A program made the position numbers and the translations under genes. 64,000 nt of DNA from Sipunculus nudus (Eukaryota > Annelida > Sipuncula > Golfingiida > Sipunculidae), in the NCBI GenBank assembly GCA_026874595.1, contig CM049306.1:101569142-101633141 (forward strand). The letters run 5' to 3'. Positions 25,136 to 37,337 of the stretch are shown here, piece by piece. The notes beneath the pieces were generated by a model that searched no databases, was not told where the DNA came from, and saw nothing but the letters and a program-made list of their open reading frames with translations. Each line of letters starts with the position of its first letter. Within the stretch, counting starts at the first letter, position 1.

Positions 25136-25457
25136 TGGGATCCGATACTGCAGTAGCTTTTCACCCAGGCCAACATACACAACTCTGTGCACTAAAATAA
25201 GAAAGAAAACAGGCTTTGTCAATAGAAATTTCTTTATTCCATCCATACATAACACTCAGCATTGATTAAACTTTCATATATTTTCTACCGACAAATTGAA
25301 CGTATATACATTATGGCCAACACCCACGCATACAGATTCAGGCAAGTGTAAATATGCACAAAGCATATGCAATCCAATATTATGTCCTTGGGAGGCGCAT
25401 ACTGATAACATTGGTGCAATGAGCATATACACCCATTAATTTCTCAGTTGGCAGAGT

Positions 25458-25521
<64 letters not shown>

Positions 25522-28500
25522 TATGAAAATATTTCCGTCAAATATCTCTATATAGTCCATATAAGCAAACAATGATGCACACAATGTTTTGAAAATATAT
25601 GCTGTTTAAAGTTGCTTTTTCTTTATGTTACTTTAACCAGAATGATTAACGTCATACCACCTGACCATGACATGCAGGAACATCACATCAGGACATTATA
25701 ACTTCAGGCATGCAGTCTTACTCTTAACTCACATTACCAACAATAAACAACTATCTCTGAAATCAACAATGGATTATAAACATACATTTAAAATATAAAT
25801 ACAATTATCAAAACTATCCCTAAAATAAAACAAATAATTATGTCCCACATGCACCAGTTGCATTTTACTAAAGCATGTACCTGTCTCTTTTAATGAAAGG
25901 ACATTGTATATTTATCTTCATGAAAGAGATCACATGACAACTTTTACCAGTTCCATAATATAGTATATTTATATAAAATATTTTTCTTGCACTTGTTAAG
26001 AAAGCACACAATATAGAATTGGGAATGACACTATTTTTTTGTATTTAATTTATTTTTGTATTTAGTTTCACAGTTTAGGTTCATTCAAGAGCAATAATTC
26101 TCAGGCAATGAAAATTTATATTTTTCTTAAATATCGGATCATTAATTAATGTCTGACAAAGTGAACAAATGTCATACTTTGAACTGTGTGGCTCAAATGT
26201 CACACCTAATCAAGCATTCTGCATACCTGTTAATGATAAATGAAATATATAGAACCCATGCTGACTGGAAGCACCCACAGGGCAGAAAATTCAGGTTCTC
26301 TCTTACTGGAAGCATAGTTAAAAGGCATAAAAGTCATCCACAAAGTACTAAGAAAAAAATCACTTGCACTGAAGGCTGGGATATGTTAAATACACTGAAG
26401 TGTCAACTGATGTGTTCATCAATATGCCTCTTTTCTTAATGCTGTCAAATATATAATTTTTTAAGTAGACAATATCATAAACGACGACCAAACTTTTGTA
26501 GCGTAGCAAGCTTTATTTAAAGTGCTCCCTGATGGTCAGTCCCATCAACTTTGGTTACCTCTGGTCACAAGGTCTTATGAATATGTATGAGAAGCCTATA
26601 CCCTGAATATTTTATCAGTCTGGATTAGCTGTGAACATGAAACTTTGATAGGAGATGACTATGGGCAGAGCTCCCACAATTTATTGTCATACATTAAATC
26701 AGACATAATCAGCTATTTGCTGCATTCATATTTTGTGTTCATGGCTGTATCAAAGCCCAATGCACTAAAGACTGCCACTTTTCTCTAATATAATTTTTAA
26801 AGACTACAAGGGACTTTAAGAGAAGAATGGACAAGCTATGTCAAAATTAAGTTTAAAAGCTGCCAGAAAAAGACAGTGATTATATTTGTTTGTAGATGAT
26901 ATGTAAATTAAATAGGACCATGTGACCTTCATATAGCACCAGAGTGGGATGAGGCTGTGTACAGGGAACAAAATACCTAGGGGATGAGGCTGTGTAAAGG
27001 GAGAAAAATACCCAGGGATCAGCCTGGACCTTGGATGCTGCATAAGTGTCCACTTATAAAAATGGTTATAGCTTCAGTCAGCCATACAGGACAGCTTGTG
27101 CCAAGTCTGTAATGCTGTAGCATACTGCAAGGGCAAATTACAGAGATCACCTCACTTTTTTCTCAAATGGACTTGGGTTTGATTGATGCTTCTTTGAAGT
27201 ATTTAAAAACCTTACCTGTTCCTTTATTGATTACCCAAGGAAAGAGAGACTCCCTCACGCTTAACCTCTCTGGACCACACCCAGGGTCAGCCTCAATTAC
27301 AGGAGAGAGGCCAATAACATATTACTGGTAGGCTGCGCATGTCACCTTGGTATATTAAAGTCTATTTACACACATAACTCAGGCTTGCCACATAAAATAC
27401 AGGCAAAGATGTCATGTATATGTACTACATATACTGGGCATATTACTGGTGGTATTTCAATAAACTTTAACTTCACCAACAGCTCAATGATATCTACTCT
27501 TTGGTAATCCAGCAATAAAGCAGCAGCACTTACGTGTATATAAAATGTGAAAAAGGATTTTAATAGCATGCAGAATTACCATTTCTGTTCTTAAAACTAT
27601 GAGAATCAAGCATGGTTTCACTCATCCTGAGAGGCATATGACAGCATACTGAGACTGTAGACCAACATGTAAACAATGGCTGACCAATACTGTCCACCAA
27701 GGGTTGACAAAATTTCAAATAATGGACTGAGGTATTTTAGTCACAGTAGATTCACCATAAATGTCATTGACTTTTAATACTCAAAGACTTCTCCATATAT
27801 TCTTGGATTATTTAATACTTTGTAAATCAACCCAAAAACACTGCCTTTATTTTCTTGGATTATTTAACACTTTCTACAATTCTTGATGCATGGTTTCATC
27901 TTGACTTTCATATTCACTGATTCAAGCTGCATCATACACCATCTTTAACAGTCTTCATTTATTTATTATCAGTATTTAAAACCACACTAAGACTTCTGAA
28001 TTTTATTTCTGGGTCCCAAAAATGATTTTCTGCAGTTTCTGAGAGCTGATTTTTTTACCATGATTAAACTATAATAATAATATCAATATATATTTACCCG
28101 TAAGAACCTGGTCATCTAATTGTGATATATTGTATTGACTTCCAACCACTTTCACCATTATTTAAGAATTGTAAACTATGTGGAACTATTCATAATCAAA
28201 ATATGTACAATATATTTATATAAAACATCACCAACACTAATCCTATCTTATACAAAGTGCACATAAACATACTAGTATACAAAGTGTGTAAAAATTGCAA
28301 TCATTCAAGATATGAATATATTCTAATTCTAAGTATCTCATTATTTCATCTATTTTGTATCTGTATTAACATACAATTTGTGCAAAATTACCTATGATAA
28401 TCAATGCTTGAAAATGCCTCTATGGTACATGCAAGATATATATTAAGGTGAAGGTTTTACAAGCCAGCAATGCTTGTACACATTACGCTTTCGCATAAAA

Positions 28501-29880
28501 ACAGCAGGTCAACATATTGTGTAGTTACCACGGTAACATGATAACAGTGTCTAAAGTTATCTAAAATTTGAATTATTCTAAATAAAATACTACATATGTC
28601 AATTTATAAATTATACACTAAATGTGCTTTTTTTATACAGGTTCTCCATATGGAGCTGCTGTGTGAATTATGACAATATATATTTTATTAGTAAAAAATA
28701 ATATTTTTATAAATAATCACTCAAATGAAATAATAGGGCATATACTTAATTAACAAGAAAAGCAATGAACTCTGTATCTGAGTCTATTTTCAAAACAATT
28801 AAATCCCACTAATGGTTGAGGCCAATGGTCACAGGCATAAAGGTATATCTTTAACAGCTGCTGACAGGTTGCTGGGTCTAAAACAATGTAACTACCAAAG
28901 TGAAGTCAGTTACTCATGAGAGACACAATGTCACTATGACAACAAGACCATATATATAAATAACCCTTCTTCACTATGTGACTTTCAAATTGTGTGATGA
29001 TATTTACAAGCTAAATTTCAGTCACATTTCAATCATCATCTCTTGGTAGAATATATCAAGGTAGCCAAATTGTAAAATGAACATTGTACTTAAGCTGTTT
29101 GATGTAATTTTTCTGAGACATGATCTGAATCTTAAAGAGCCACATCTGGCAGAGCAGGCCTCAGGCTAGGACACTCCTGATAAATTCCCCACCTACCGAC
29201 ATCCTTACACAGATATATATAAAAAATGTAAATAAAGTATGAACCATCAATATGTTCCAAATGAATACATATATGTGTATGACTAAAATAAATGGTATCA
29301 CATGTTAGTAATCAATTAAAAACAATATCTAAAATTCACTTTGATAGCATGAGTCTGGCACATTGTTCACCCATACAAAAACATGGGATAAACATGTTTC
29401 AGAGTTGCATTCCTTCATTATATCAATTCATGATATTAATTTCTGTGTCCTCAGTTTGACATTTGTTAAAGATCCTTGAGTCCTATTTCTGTTAGGCTCA
29501 CTGGAGTACCGGTAAGTCAAACAGTTGACTGTTTAAACATTTAAATATCTTATTGATATACATAAAGCTATTCTGTACATAATGACTGCAAGTTATACCC
29601 TACACACTAATGTGATCTAACATAACTTGTGTACAATTGGTAATCACTTGGTAATCAGATCTGTGAACAGATTACAAAAAGTGATTCCATGGTAACTATC
29701 TTTTACAAAATTGATATTCAATTAATATAAATGTGTACATATCTGACTACATATCTGTTCATTTGACATTCTGTATAAGAAATATAATAACACCAATATA
29801 ATTTTCCTTAAGGGAACTTTCTGCATTTTGTGTTTGCACAAGAAGATCACTCAACATATTCAGCATATCAAAACATGAAA
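25136..29880. other. AT-rich gene-free stretch
   Basis: No exon with convincing splice sites or family resemblance on either strand. It holds a pure (TA)n run (25459-25517). Short frames (96 codons at 26149, 75 at 26816) have no supporting signal. A minus-strand AATAAA at about 25230 could belong to a distant 3' end but nothing links it to a gene. Confidence 0.5.
25459..25517. repeat. (TA)n microsatellite
   Basis: Uninterrupted TA repeat of about 59 bases. Confidence 0.95.
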
Positions 29881-29891
29881 AAATAAAATAC

Positions 29892-31030
29892 AGATAGTCG
29901 ACAAGTGACTACGTGTATCCGCCAAAATCAGAGTAGGACGGGTTAAGTGAGGCATGGATTGAGTGGCAAGGGGAAATAGAGTTACATGTGTTACATATTA
30001 GAATGGATGTCTGCCATGTAAACATGATTGTAGGTGGCGCCACCTGTTATTTGACAAGGAAACTATCCAAGATGTATACAGATGCAAAATTTCAGGTTGA
30101 AAAGTCAAACCACTGCAGAGATATGAGTGATTTTATCCCACAGCAGACAAACAGATGGATCCTGTGCAAAAATGGCTGCAAGTGGCGCCACCAAGGGCTT
30201 CATTTGTGTTAAAAATTTTTTCCTGGTTGGTCAAACGAGTCCGGAGATATAAGCATTAATGTCCGCAGCGTGAATGTGAATGAAGCTGGCGCCACCTTTC
30301 TTAAATCAAGAAAGCTATCCAAAATGTATATGCATGCCGAATTACAGGTAATTTGGTCAAACCACTGCAGAGATATGAGTGATTTTAACCCAAGTCAGAC
30401 AAACAGATGGACGCTGTGAAAAAATGGCTGAAGATAGCACCACCATTTTTGTGTATGTTATAAAGCTAAGGGCTACATTCGTGTAAAATTTTTTCTTGAT
30501 TGGTCAAACAGTTCCCAAGATATGAGCTTGGATGTCTGCAGCGTGAACGTTTATATAGGTGGCGCCACCTGTCATAAAATCAAGAAAGCTATCTAGGATG
30601 TAAACGCAAACCGAATTTCAGATGAATTAGTCAAACCACTGCAGAGATATGAGTGATTTTAACCCAAGGCAGATGAACAGATGGACGCTATGCAAAATTG
30701 GCTGCAGGTGGTGCCACCATTTTCTGTGTATGTTATAAAGCTATCCATGGGCTACATTTGTACAAATTTTTTTTCCTGATCGGTCATACTGTTCCCGAGA
30801 TATGTGGGTTTATGTGTGGAAACAGACGCACAAATGGACACTGTGCAAAAAGGAAAGGTCAGAGGTCAAGGCCAATTGGTTAGGCACCAGTTCACATGTG
30901 ACCTGATAAATGGTGTGAGTTTCGGAAAAATCTGTCCAGTAGTCTCAGAGGAGTTCTCCAGAAATGAACGCGGCAGCAGCACTCAGTCAGAAACATAGTT
31001 TCCGCAAAACTTTGTTTTGGCAGATACAAT
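29892..31030 (+). mobile_element. Family A Helitron-like element, complete third copy
   Basis: 5' ATAGTCG-ACAAG-TGACTAC hairpin and GTATCCGCCAAAAT; 3' hairpin TTTCCGCAAAACTTTGTTTT-ggcaGATAC then AAT. The centre has about three units with palindromes near 30033, 30182, 30287, 30557 and 30706. This copy lies alone in AT-rich DNA, so it shows the true limits of family A without neighbours. Confidence 0.7.
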
Positions 31031-34000
31031 AAATATAAACATGAATATAAAGACATTAACACAATGAAATAAAAAAGGGTCTAAAATAACAAATAACCAA
31101 TATTTAATAAAATGCATCCTGGAGACACTGATATTACACATGTGCCAAGCTTGCATGTTTTTCTTTTTTTACTTAATAATATCTGCATTATATCCTTATT
31201 TTAGTGCAAAAGGTGTAAAATGGAAATAATGATTCATTAATTTACTCAATTTTCTATAAATTAAATTACCAGTTCCCTGGTCGCCAAAGAGAAAAATAAT
31301 AGACCTAGAATTCCCACCTCTGCTTTTACTGGTTCACAGCTAGGTTATTTTGAATATATATAACCACTAATAGTGGTCCATTATTTGAATGAAATCAAGA
31401 TGATATTGAGGTATAAATAACGGACTTATGTATAATGTTTATACATACATAACATTTAAAAATATTTACATATATAAAGGGGAGAGACTGATTTACATAC
31501 CTTATTTTTTCAGTATTCAAAACAGTTTTATTTGTAAAATATTTGAGTTACTCTAACGTGATAAAATAAATGGGACATGACCAATAAATAAATAAAACAT
31601 AACATTAAAGAGACAACATAGATGAAATACCTGAACTACATAAAATACTACCAGTAGTTTCTTTGATGACTTACAAAATCAGTTAGATTCAAATTACACC
31701 AAGTGCTTAATAATTTCTCGAAATGCCTTTTTAATTTAAATTTAAATGTACAGTCATCTTTACATAATATCACCAAAGTGTTTTGATAATGCGTACGGCA
31801 CTGCATATGTAAGAAAAACAACTAAAACTTGAGACAAAAACCTAGAGCTGACAGAATTTTTTCTGAAACAACAGCTCTGTTTCCAGCTTTTAGGTGGCAT
31901 AATGAAACAAACAAACTGAAAATGACTCTATCAAGGCTAATTGATGTATATTGCTGTTTTAAAGCCATAAACAATGAGATCTGGAAAACAACATCTTAAG
32001 TCTCAGTTGCCAAGATTTCAAGTCATGGCAGGTACAAATGATACACCTCTGTAAAACTGTGGAGATGATGTTCATTTACACAAGTACTTTGGACTGAAAC
32101 ATAAAATACCAAAACCAAGTGTTTATAAACCTGCAACCTGAGTGAGGGATATGAAAAACTATTAGAAAATAATTAAAAATGATATGAAAATTATTTTGAA
32201 TTGTCATGTTTTAAGCATATCAAAAGTTATAATTCAGACTTTCCTCACCTGGTCACACAGAGATATGAAGAATTTCTTATATTGCACAAATTAAAATAAT
32301 ATCATAAAATCACATGATCATAAGACATCCAGGAGAGAGCTTGGCACCACCTATATAATGGTATACTTATCTTCTTAAGATAATTTGTAATCGTAAATAT
32401 TTTTCTATAATATAACATAATTATGCGGTGGTGTATTTATTATATAGGAGATATTATGCCAGTTGACATAAAATATCAGCACCATCATGTAGTTTTTATA
32501 ATATGTGATAATAAGGCTAGAATTTTTCGTGGGGGTGAGGGGTGGGTTTAGACCATTTTTAAGAGGAGTTGATTTTGAAGTTGCTTTTACTGTCACACAA
32601 TTCTGTAATATGTTTCATTGTTATGCCTTAAAGTCATAGACATAGGCATACAACGGCAGAACAAAGCTTAGCTGAAATCTCTGGCCAGCAACAAAATTAT
32701 CACAGGAAGAAACACAAAACTAGAAAATGGTGTCCAGAAAACCAAATCCCAAATCTGGCAGGAAGCAGAGAATCAGGACTGTACAATTCAGTTTATAAAT
32801 GGAGTCTGAAATCTGGTAACTTATAGAGTCATATATTTTACTACAGAGACATTCCTTTTGTGAGAGTGATGAATGAATGAACTGACCTTATACCCATCTG
32901 TTATTTAAAAATTTCTCCTTTTTTTCAGTTAAATGAAAACTAAGGGTGGCTGCATGGCAGGAAAATCTGAAAATTAAAAAAATCTGGCATTTAAACTTTT
33001 AATACATTCTTGTAATATAGATAATATTATGATATGAACTCGTTACTTGGACAGGTATGTTATAATAAGAGCTTAAAATGTAATACAAAAACACAAATAC
33101 ATGATGCACACCTTGGTTTAGCTCTACCAACTTCTCTCTATAAAGCCATTCCTGGTCCCAACACTCAGATATATGCTTTAACATAGGATACTGTGTATGA
33201 AGGGCTGTCCTACTTTCAACAAACAATATTTCCACCAAAAGAACAACAATATTCAGCTCAAGGTAAGCAGAATAAACAAGGGGACAAATTACCAATAAGC
33301 AATAAATCTCAATTATTATAATAAAAAATCTTAATATAAATCTTAATATTTGTACTACACATATTTAAATAATGTGTAGTACAATATTACATTCCTCTCT
33401 TTTGTTACAATGGCTTTTACTTAACTTAGTGATCAAAGACTGACAGATGACAAACAGAATCAGCAAATCAACTCAGATAGTCACAAATCAATTTTCAGGA
33501 ATTGCTCATACCATGATAAAATTAAGTGACTAAAAAAAAAAGAAAACAGCACTCTATATAAGAGTCCATACCTCTGCCAATGTTAAACAATGCTACTAAA
33601 CCTGTCCTTATACCTGGCCTGCAACATAATTTAATTGGCTTTTCAGTGGTATATGTGCAATCCCTGAATAATGTTTTGTGAAAATAGGTTCATTTTCATA
33701 ATATGTCTGACAAACATAGGTGAAAAATAACCTCCTTGGCGCAGGACAAATTTTAAAGAGGCCTATTCCAATGTCTGATGTCAATAAACTAAAGACAATC
33801 CCTAGAACCTTTTATAAAAATAGGCCAGAAAACACCAATCCCACAGCACACATGCTGTTCATGACGTTTATATCAACATGGTTATAACGTGGGGGGTGGC
33901 CACTGAAATAATCCAAAGATTTAACAAAAACACCTGGCAGCAAGTCAGACAAACCATAATTTTGTGTTAGGGCTGTTTTGCAACTACTGACCTTTCAGCA

Positions 34001-34328
34001 CATATGCAACCAATCACCTTAGGTTGTATGGTTTCTCTGTTTGCCAACATTGCAGTGTTTACTTACAGCTTGATGATAAACAAGCTTATACACCCATCAC
34101 AGAGGCATTGTAAGAACTTCTCTTTACAGGAATTACTGTGAGTTCATTTATATGTACAGAGAGTAAGCCAGATATCACAAATTCAATACAAAATAAAGGT
34201 GGATAACCAGCTTAAGTATGTCATAAAAATCAAAGACATCCTTAAGAACAACCAGGTTATGCATTGTTAGTAATATGACATAATATTCTTAAAATCTTTA
34301 AAGAATTCTGTGACAATAACTACCCATA
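31031..34328. other. AT-rich gene-free stretch
   Basis: Only short, unsupported frames (63 codons at 32405 minus, 98 codons at 32999 minus). No repeat recognised. Confidence 0.5.
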
Positions 34329-35381
34329 AACAAGGGACCTGTGGGTCAAAGCGCTCAGCTGAAATTGATTCTGATATTTGTATAAAATCAAAATTTTTTA
34401 TCAATTGCTTTCAAATTTATGATAGTAAATGCTTAAATCCATATATGTGCATCTTAGGAAAATAAATCAAAATTGCTTAAAGGCAAAAATATGCAACTAT
34501 TCAAATGGGGCGAAATTTATAAAGATTTTAATAACATTGAAAAAAAGTTATCTTGATTTAATTTCTGGTGTACACTTAAATATACACATAATTCAATGTG
34601 CACTTCAATCATTGTCACCATGAATTAAACATAGAAAATAATACCATTCATCTTGTTTGTGCATTTTGTCCATGAACCTTGGGGGGGGGGGGGGGGGGGC
34701 AGAAGGGAAACCTAGCACAGCTACAGTTTTCGACCAATTGCTTTCAAATTCATATTATAAAAGCTTTAATCCTTGTGTACAGGCTGTGAAAATTAAACTT
34801 ACAGTGCTCATAGGAAAAATATGTGCCATGGTAAAGTTGGGCAAAAATTACGGTACTAATTTTACAAAATTCTGCTCTTATATCTTACAATTAAATCTAA
34901 ATAAAATATAGTTAAATCCTTTAAAAGACTCTCTAGGTTAAACTATTAACATGTAAAGTAGGTAAATATATATATCCTGATGTTTCACTTTTGACAATGA
35001 ACATTATGTTCGGGTATGCAAATTCAAAATATTACCCCATATTGACCTAATTTATAGCAAGTGCATGGGAAATTCACTGAGGATATACATGCCAAATTTG
35101 AATGAAACAAAACCAGTGGTTTTCATAGTGGGCAGTCTTGAAGTGTAACAATATGTTTTTATGAAAAATGGAGATTTTTCCTTAAGTTCTTGAAGGAACA
35201 AAGTTGCAGTGACCCTAGGTAGGAGAACTTAAGGGCATCTAGCTCCATGTCAAATTTTGGATTTGTAGATTGTTTCAAAACAATTGTTTCAAAATGTGCC
35301 TTGTTAATGGGCGACCAGACGGACAAAGGACCAAATGTAGCTATAGCTCAGATGACTTATAGTCGGCTGAGCTGACAAAAA
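34329..35381 (+). mobile_element. Family B element, shortest complete copy (1.05 kb)
   Basis: Starts AACAAGGGACCTGTGGGTC, then GCGCTCAGCTGA; ends AGCTCAGATGACT-TAT-AGTCGGCTGAGCT then gacAAAAA. It lacks the ~335-bp repeats and nested elements, so it is the best reference for the family. It contains a G19 run at 34681. Frames of 64 and 84 codons inside are not recognisable. Confidence 0.7.
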
Positions 35382-36131
35382 TTATTTATTCCACATTCTG
35401 TTCATATCAGTTCTAATTTTTTTCATAAACACTGCAATAATTTCTTATATTTTTTCACACAGGGCAGGATCATCAGTAAACAGAGACAAACCTACCCAAA
35501 CTCACTCAAGTACATGATAAAATTTTGTAGTGCTTATTGAAATCACAGAAAATCATAATATTTTATACACAGAATCCTAAAAAACAAGACAACAAATGGT
35601 AAGCATTTTACAACAAATGTAAATAATAGGCCACATTGTGGTCAATTGAACTATAAAGAAACTAATCATTATATATTCTCAAATTCCCAGTATACTGATT
35701 CATAAAAGGTGAACTGGATTTAACTTCAATCAGTTCTGGCAGTATATTTGCTTCAGATGAAAGTACTGGGCCAAACATGACAACAAAGCAGGAACAGCAC
35801 CAGGCTCCTGTCACAAAGGCGATGATAGTTCATATATACAAATGTCACCTTAATGTGGGGTAATACACACACACATGCATCCAAGCTGACACAGACACCC
35901 CCCATTACATACATCTCTCCATTTTGGACATATTTATTTTCCCTTGAAAATATCTCCTGTTTATAAAATGTATAGACTAACAGATATATCTATTTTACTT
36001 ATAAAATATCTTGCTTTGTCAATTTTTGTAACTGAGAGGGTTTAAACACATACATACATACACAGTATTAAGCACACACACAATGAATAGATGACCAAAA
36101 CCCATGTACCATTTTTGGTTGTGGACGAAGG
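35382..36131 (-). other. 3' flank and probable 3' UTR of the Rost-like gene
   Basis: On the minus strand the stop codon at 36134-36132 is followed by AATAAA at 35938-35933, about 195 bases downstream, a plausible polyadenylation signal. A second AATAAA lies near 35385. CA- and CATA-rich microsatellite-like sequence lies at 35860-36080. Confidence 0.45.
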
Positions 36132-37337
36132 CTAGCACATATCTCCTGTTTTGTCTATAGGTTCTTTTACATGATGGATTGCTGTCATTTGTAGAGCAGG
36201 ACAGTCTGGATCACCAATGTCACGGTTTATTTGCTGCTGCTGCAGTACTGCTGCCAGCCTCTCTGATAAAGCATCCCTGATCAAGCATATGCAAAACACA
36301 ATCAGCTGATGGATCGGTGTGACGATGGTGATCATGGCTGCGATGACGATGATGGCATTGATTGGTTCATTCCCCCAGTCCATTATAACAGGATACACTA
36401 TAGTCTTACGATCAGTAAGCCAGTAAAGATAGTTAAACAGTGAGTATAGGGCACCCATGCTGGCCGGATACACAAAGTGAACTAACCTGACAGGCATGGC
36501 TGTCATAAACACCTCTATAAAAGCTACAATTGAGTTTACCCCGTGGAAATGAAAATCAACTACACCTGGCCGTGTTAGATTTTGAGCTGCAGCAATGTGA
36601 GGGTAGAGGCCACCAAAGTACACAGATGTGATGATAAAAGCACCTGGAATTGCGACGGTGAAACTAAACCACTCTAACTTGAGATACCACGGCAGAGCAT
36701 CATCTGGGTCAATGGTGATTCGGTTCACTGAAGCATGACTAATACTAGCTTCTTTACGGACCGCTTGGTCCTCTAACGGAGCTGCCAGCAAGGACTGTGT
36801 GGCTGGATCAACCTGGACGGTGGTAATATTAACAGTTGCTGAGTGAGGCTTCTGCAGTGTTTGACCTTTATTTACATCTTCCTCATCATCGACTTTTGCT
36901 GCTTCTGTTCTCTCTGGTAGATGGACCCGTATTTTATGAACTGGCTCAAGTTCCTGTTCTACACGGTAGTGGGGAGGTGCTTCAGCCAACCCGATACCTT
37001 CATGTCCAATCAGCACAGCTTCTGCCACTGCTAATGGCGCCTGTTCACCTGGCTGTGTCAGCATCTCTCCATGTGGATCAAGGTCACAGTCAGCCAAGCT
37101 GTGTGATGAAGCAGCCAATGCCTGCCCTCTGGTGATGAAAGTACAAACTAAAGTCACTGAAGCTGCATACAACAGATGGGATATGAGGGCTATGAAGGCC
37201 CAGTTTGTCAGGTAGGCAATTATAGGTATTCTCCTACCACTTTGTGCATTTCTGAAGGCCGCCACACAAAGCCAGATGAGCAGGTACAGAGCTAACGCTA
37301 TCCTGATACAGCAGTAAATCACTGGAGCTATCGGCCA
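36132..37337 (-). CDS. rost: Rolling stone-like (Rost family) membrane protein, terminal exon
   Basis: The exon follows a polypyrimidine tract and CAG acceptor, starts in phase 0 with WP and encodes 401 residues to a TAG. Rost proteins are multi-pass membrane proteins; the Drosophila founder acts in myoblast fusion. Family signatures are a TM pair near residues 6-28 and 39-70 (YLTNWAF), DALPWYLKLEW before TM3 (220-246), VDFHFHGVNS (260-269), PVRLVHFVYP (282-291) and the IVYPVIMDW region (313-321) before the last TM. No ATG lies at the open frame's upstream end (the first usable codon is GTG), which agrees with upstream coding exons; these were not found. The TM2-TM3 loop is about 140 residues, hydrophilic and acidic, much longer than I expect for the family. 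The C-tail has QQQQ. Family assignment is firm; function in this animal is inferred. Confidence 0.88.
   Translation of the reverse strand, partial: WPIAPVIYCCIRIALALYLLIWLCVAAFRNAQSGRRIPIIAYLTNWAFIALISHLLYAASVTLVCTFITRGQALAASSHSLADCDLDPHGEMLTQPGEQAPLAVAEAVLIGHEGIGLAEAPPHYRVEQELEPVHKIRVHLPERTEAAKVDDEEDVNKGQTLQKPHSATVNITTVQVDPATQSLLAAPLEDQAVRKEASISHASVNRITIDPDDALPWYLKLEWFSFTVAIPGAFIITSVYFGGLYPHIAAAQNLTRPGVVDFHFHGVNSIVAFIEVFMTAMPVRLVHFVYPASMGALYSLFNYLYWLTDRKTIVYPVIMDWGNEPINAIIVIAAMITIVTPIHQLIVFCICLIRDALSERLAAVLQQQQINRDIGDPDCPALQMTAIHHVKEPIDKTGDMC

Noticed and set aside
25220-25240. Distal poly(A) site of the Rost gene at about 25.2 kb
   Set aside because: It would need an 11-kb 3' UTR crossing two transposons; a nearer AATAAA at 35933-35938 is simpler.
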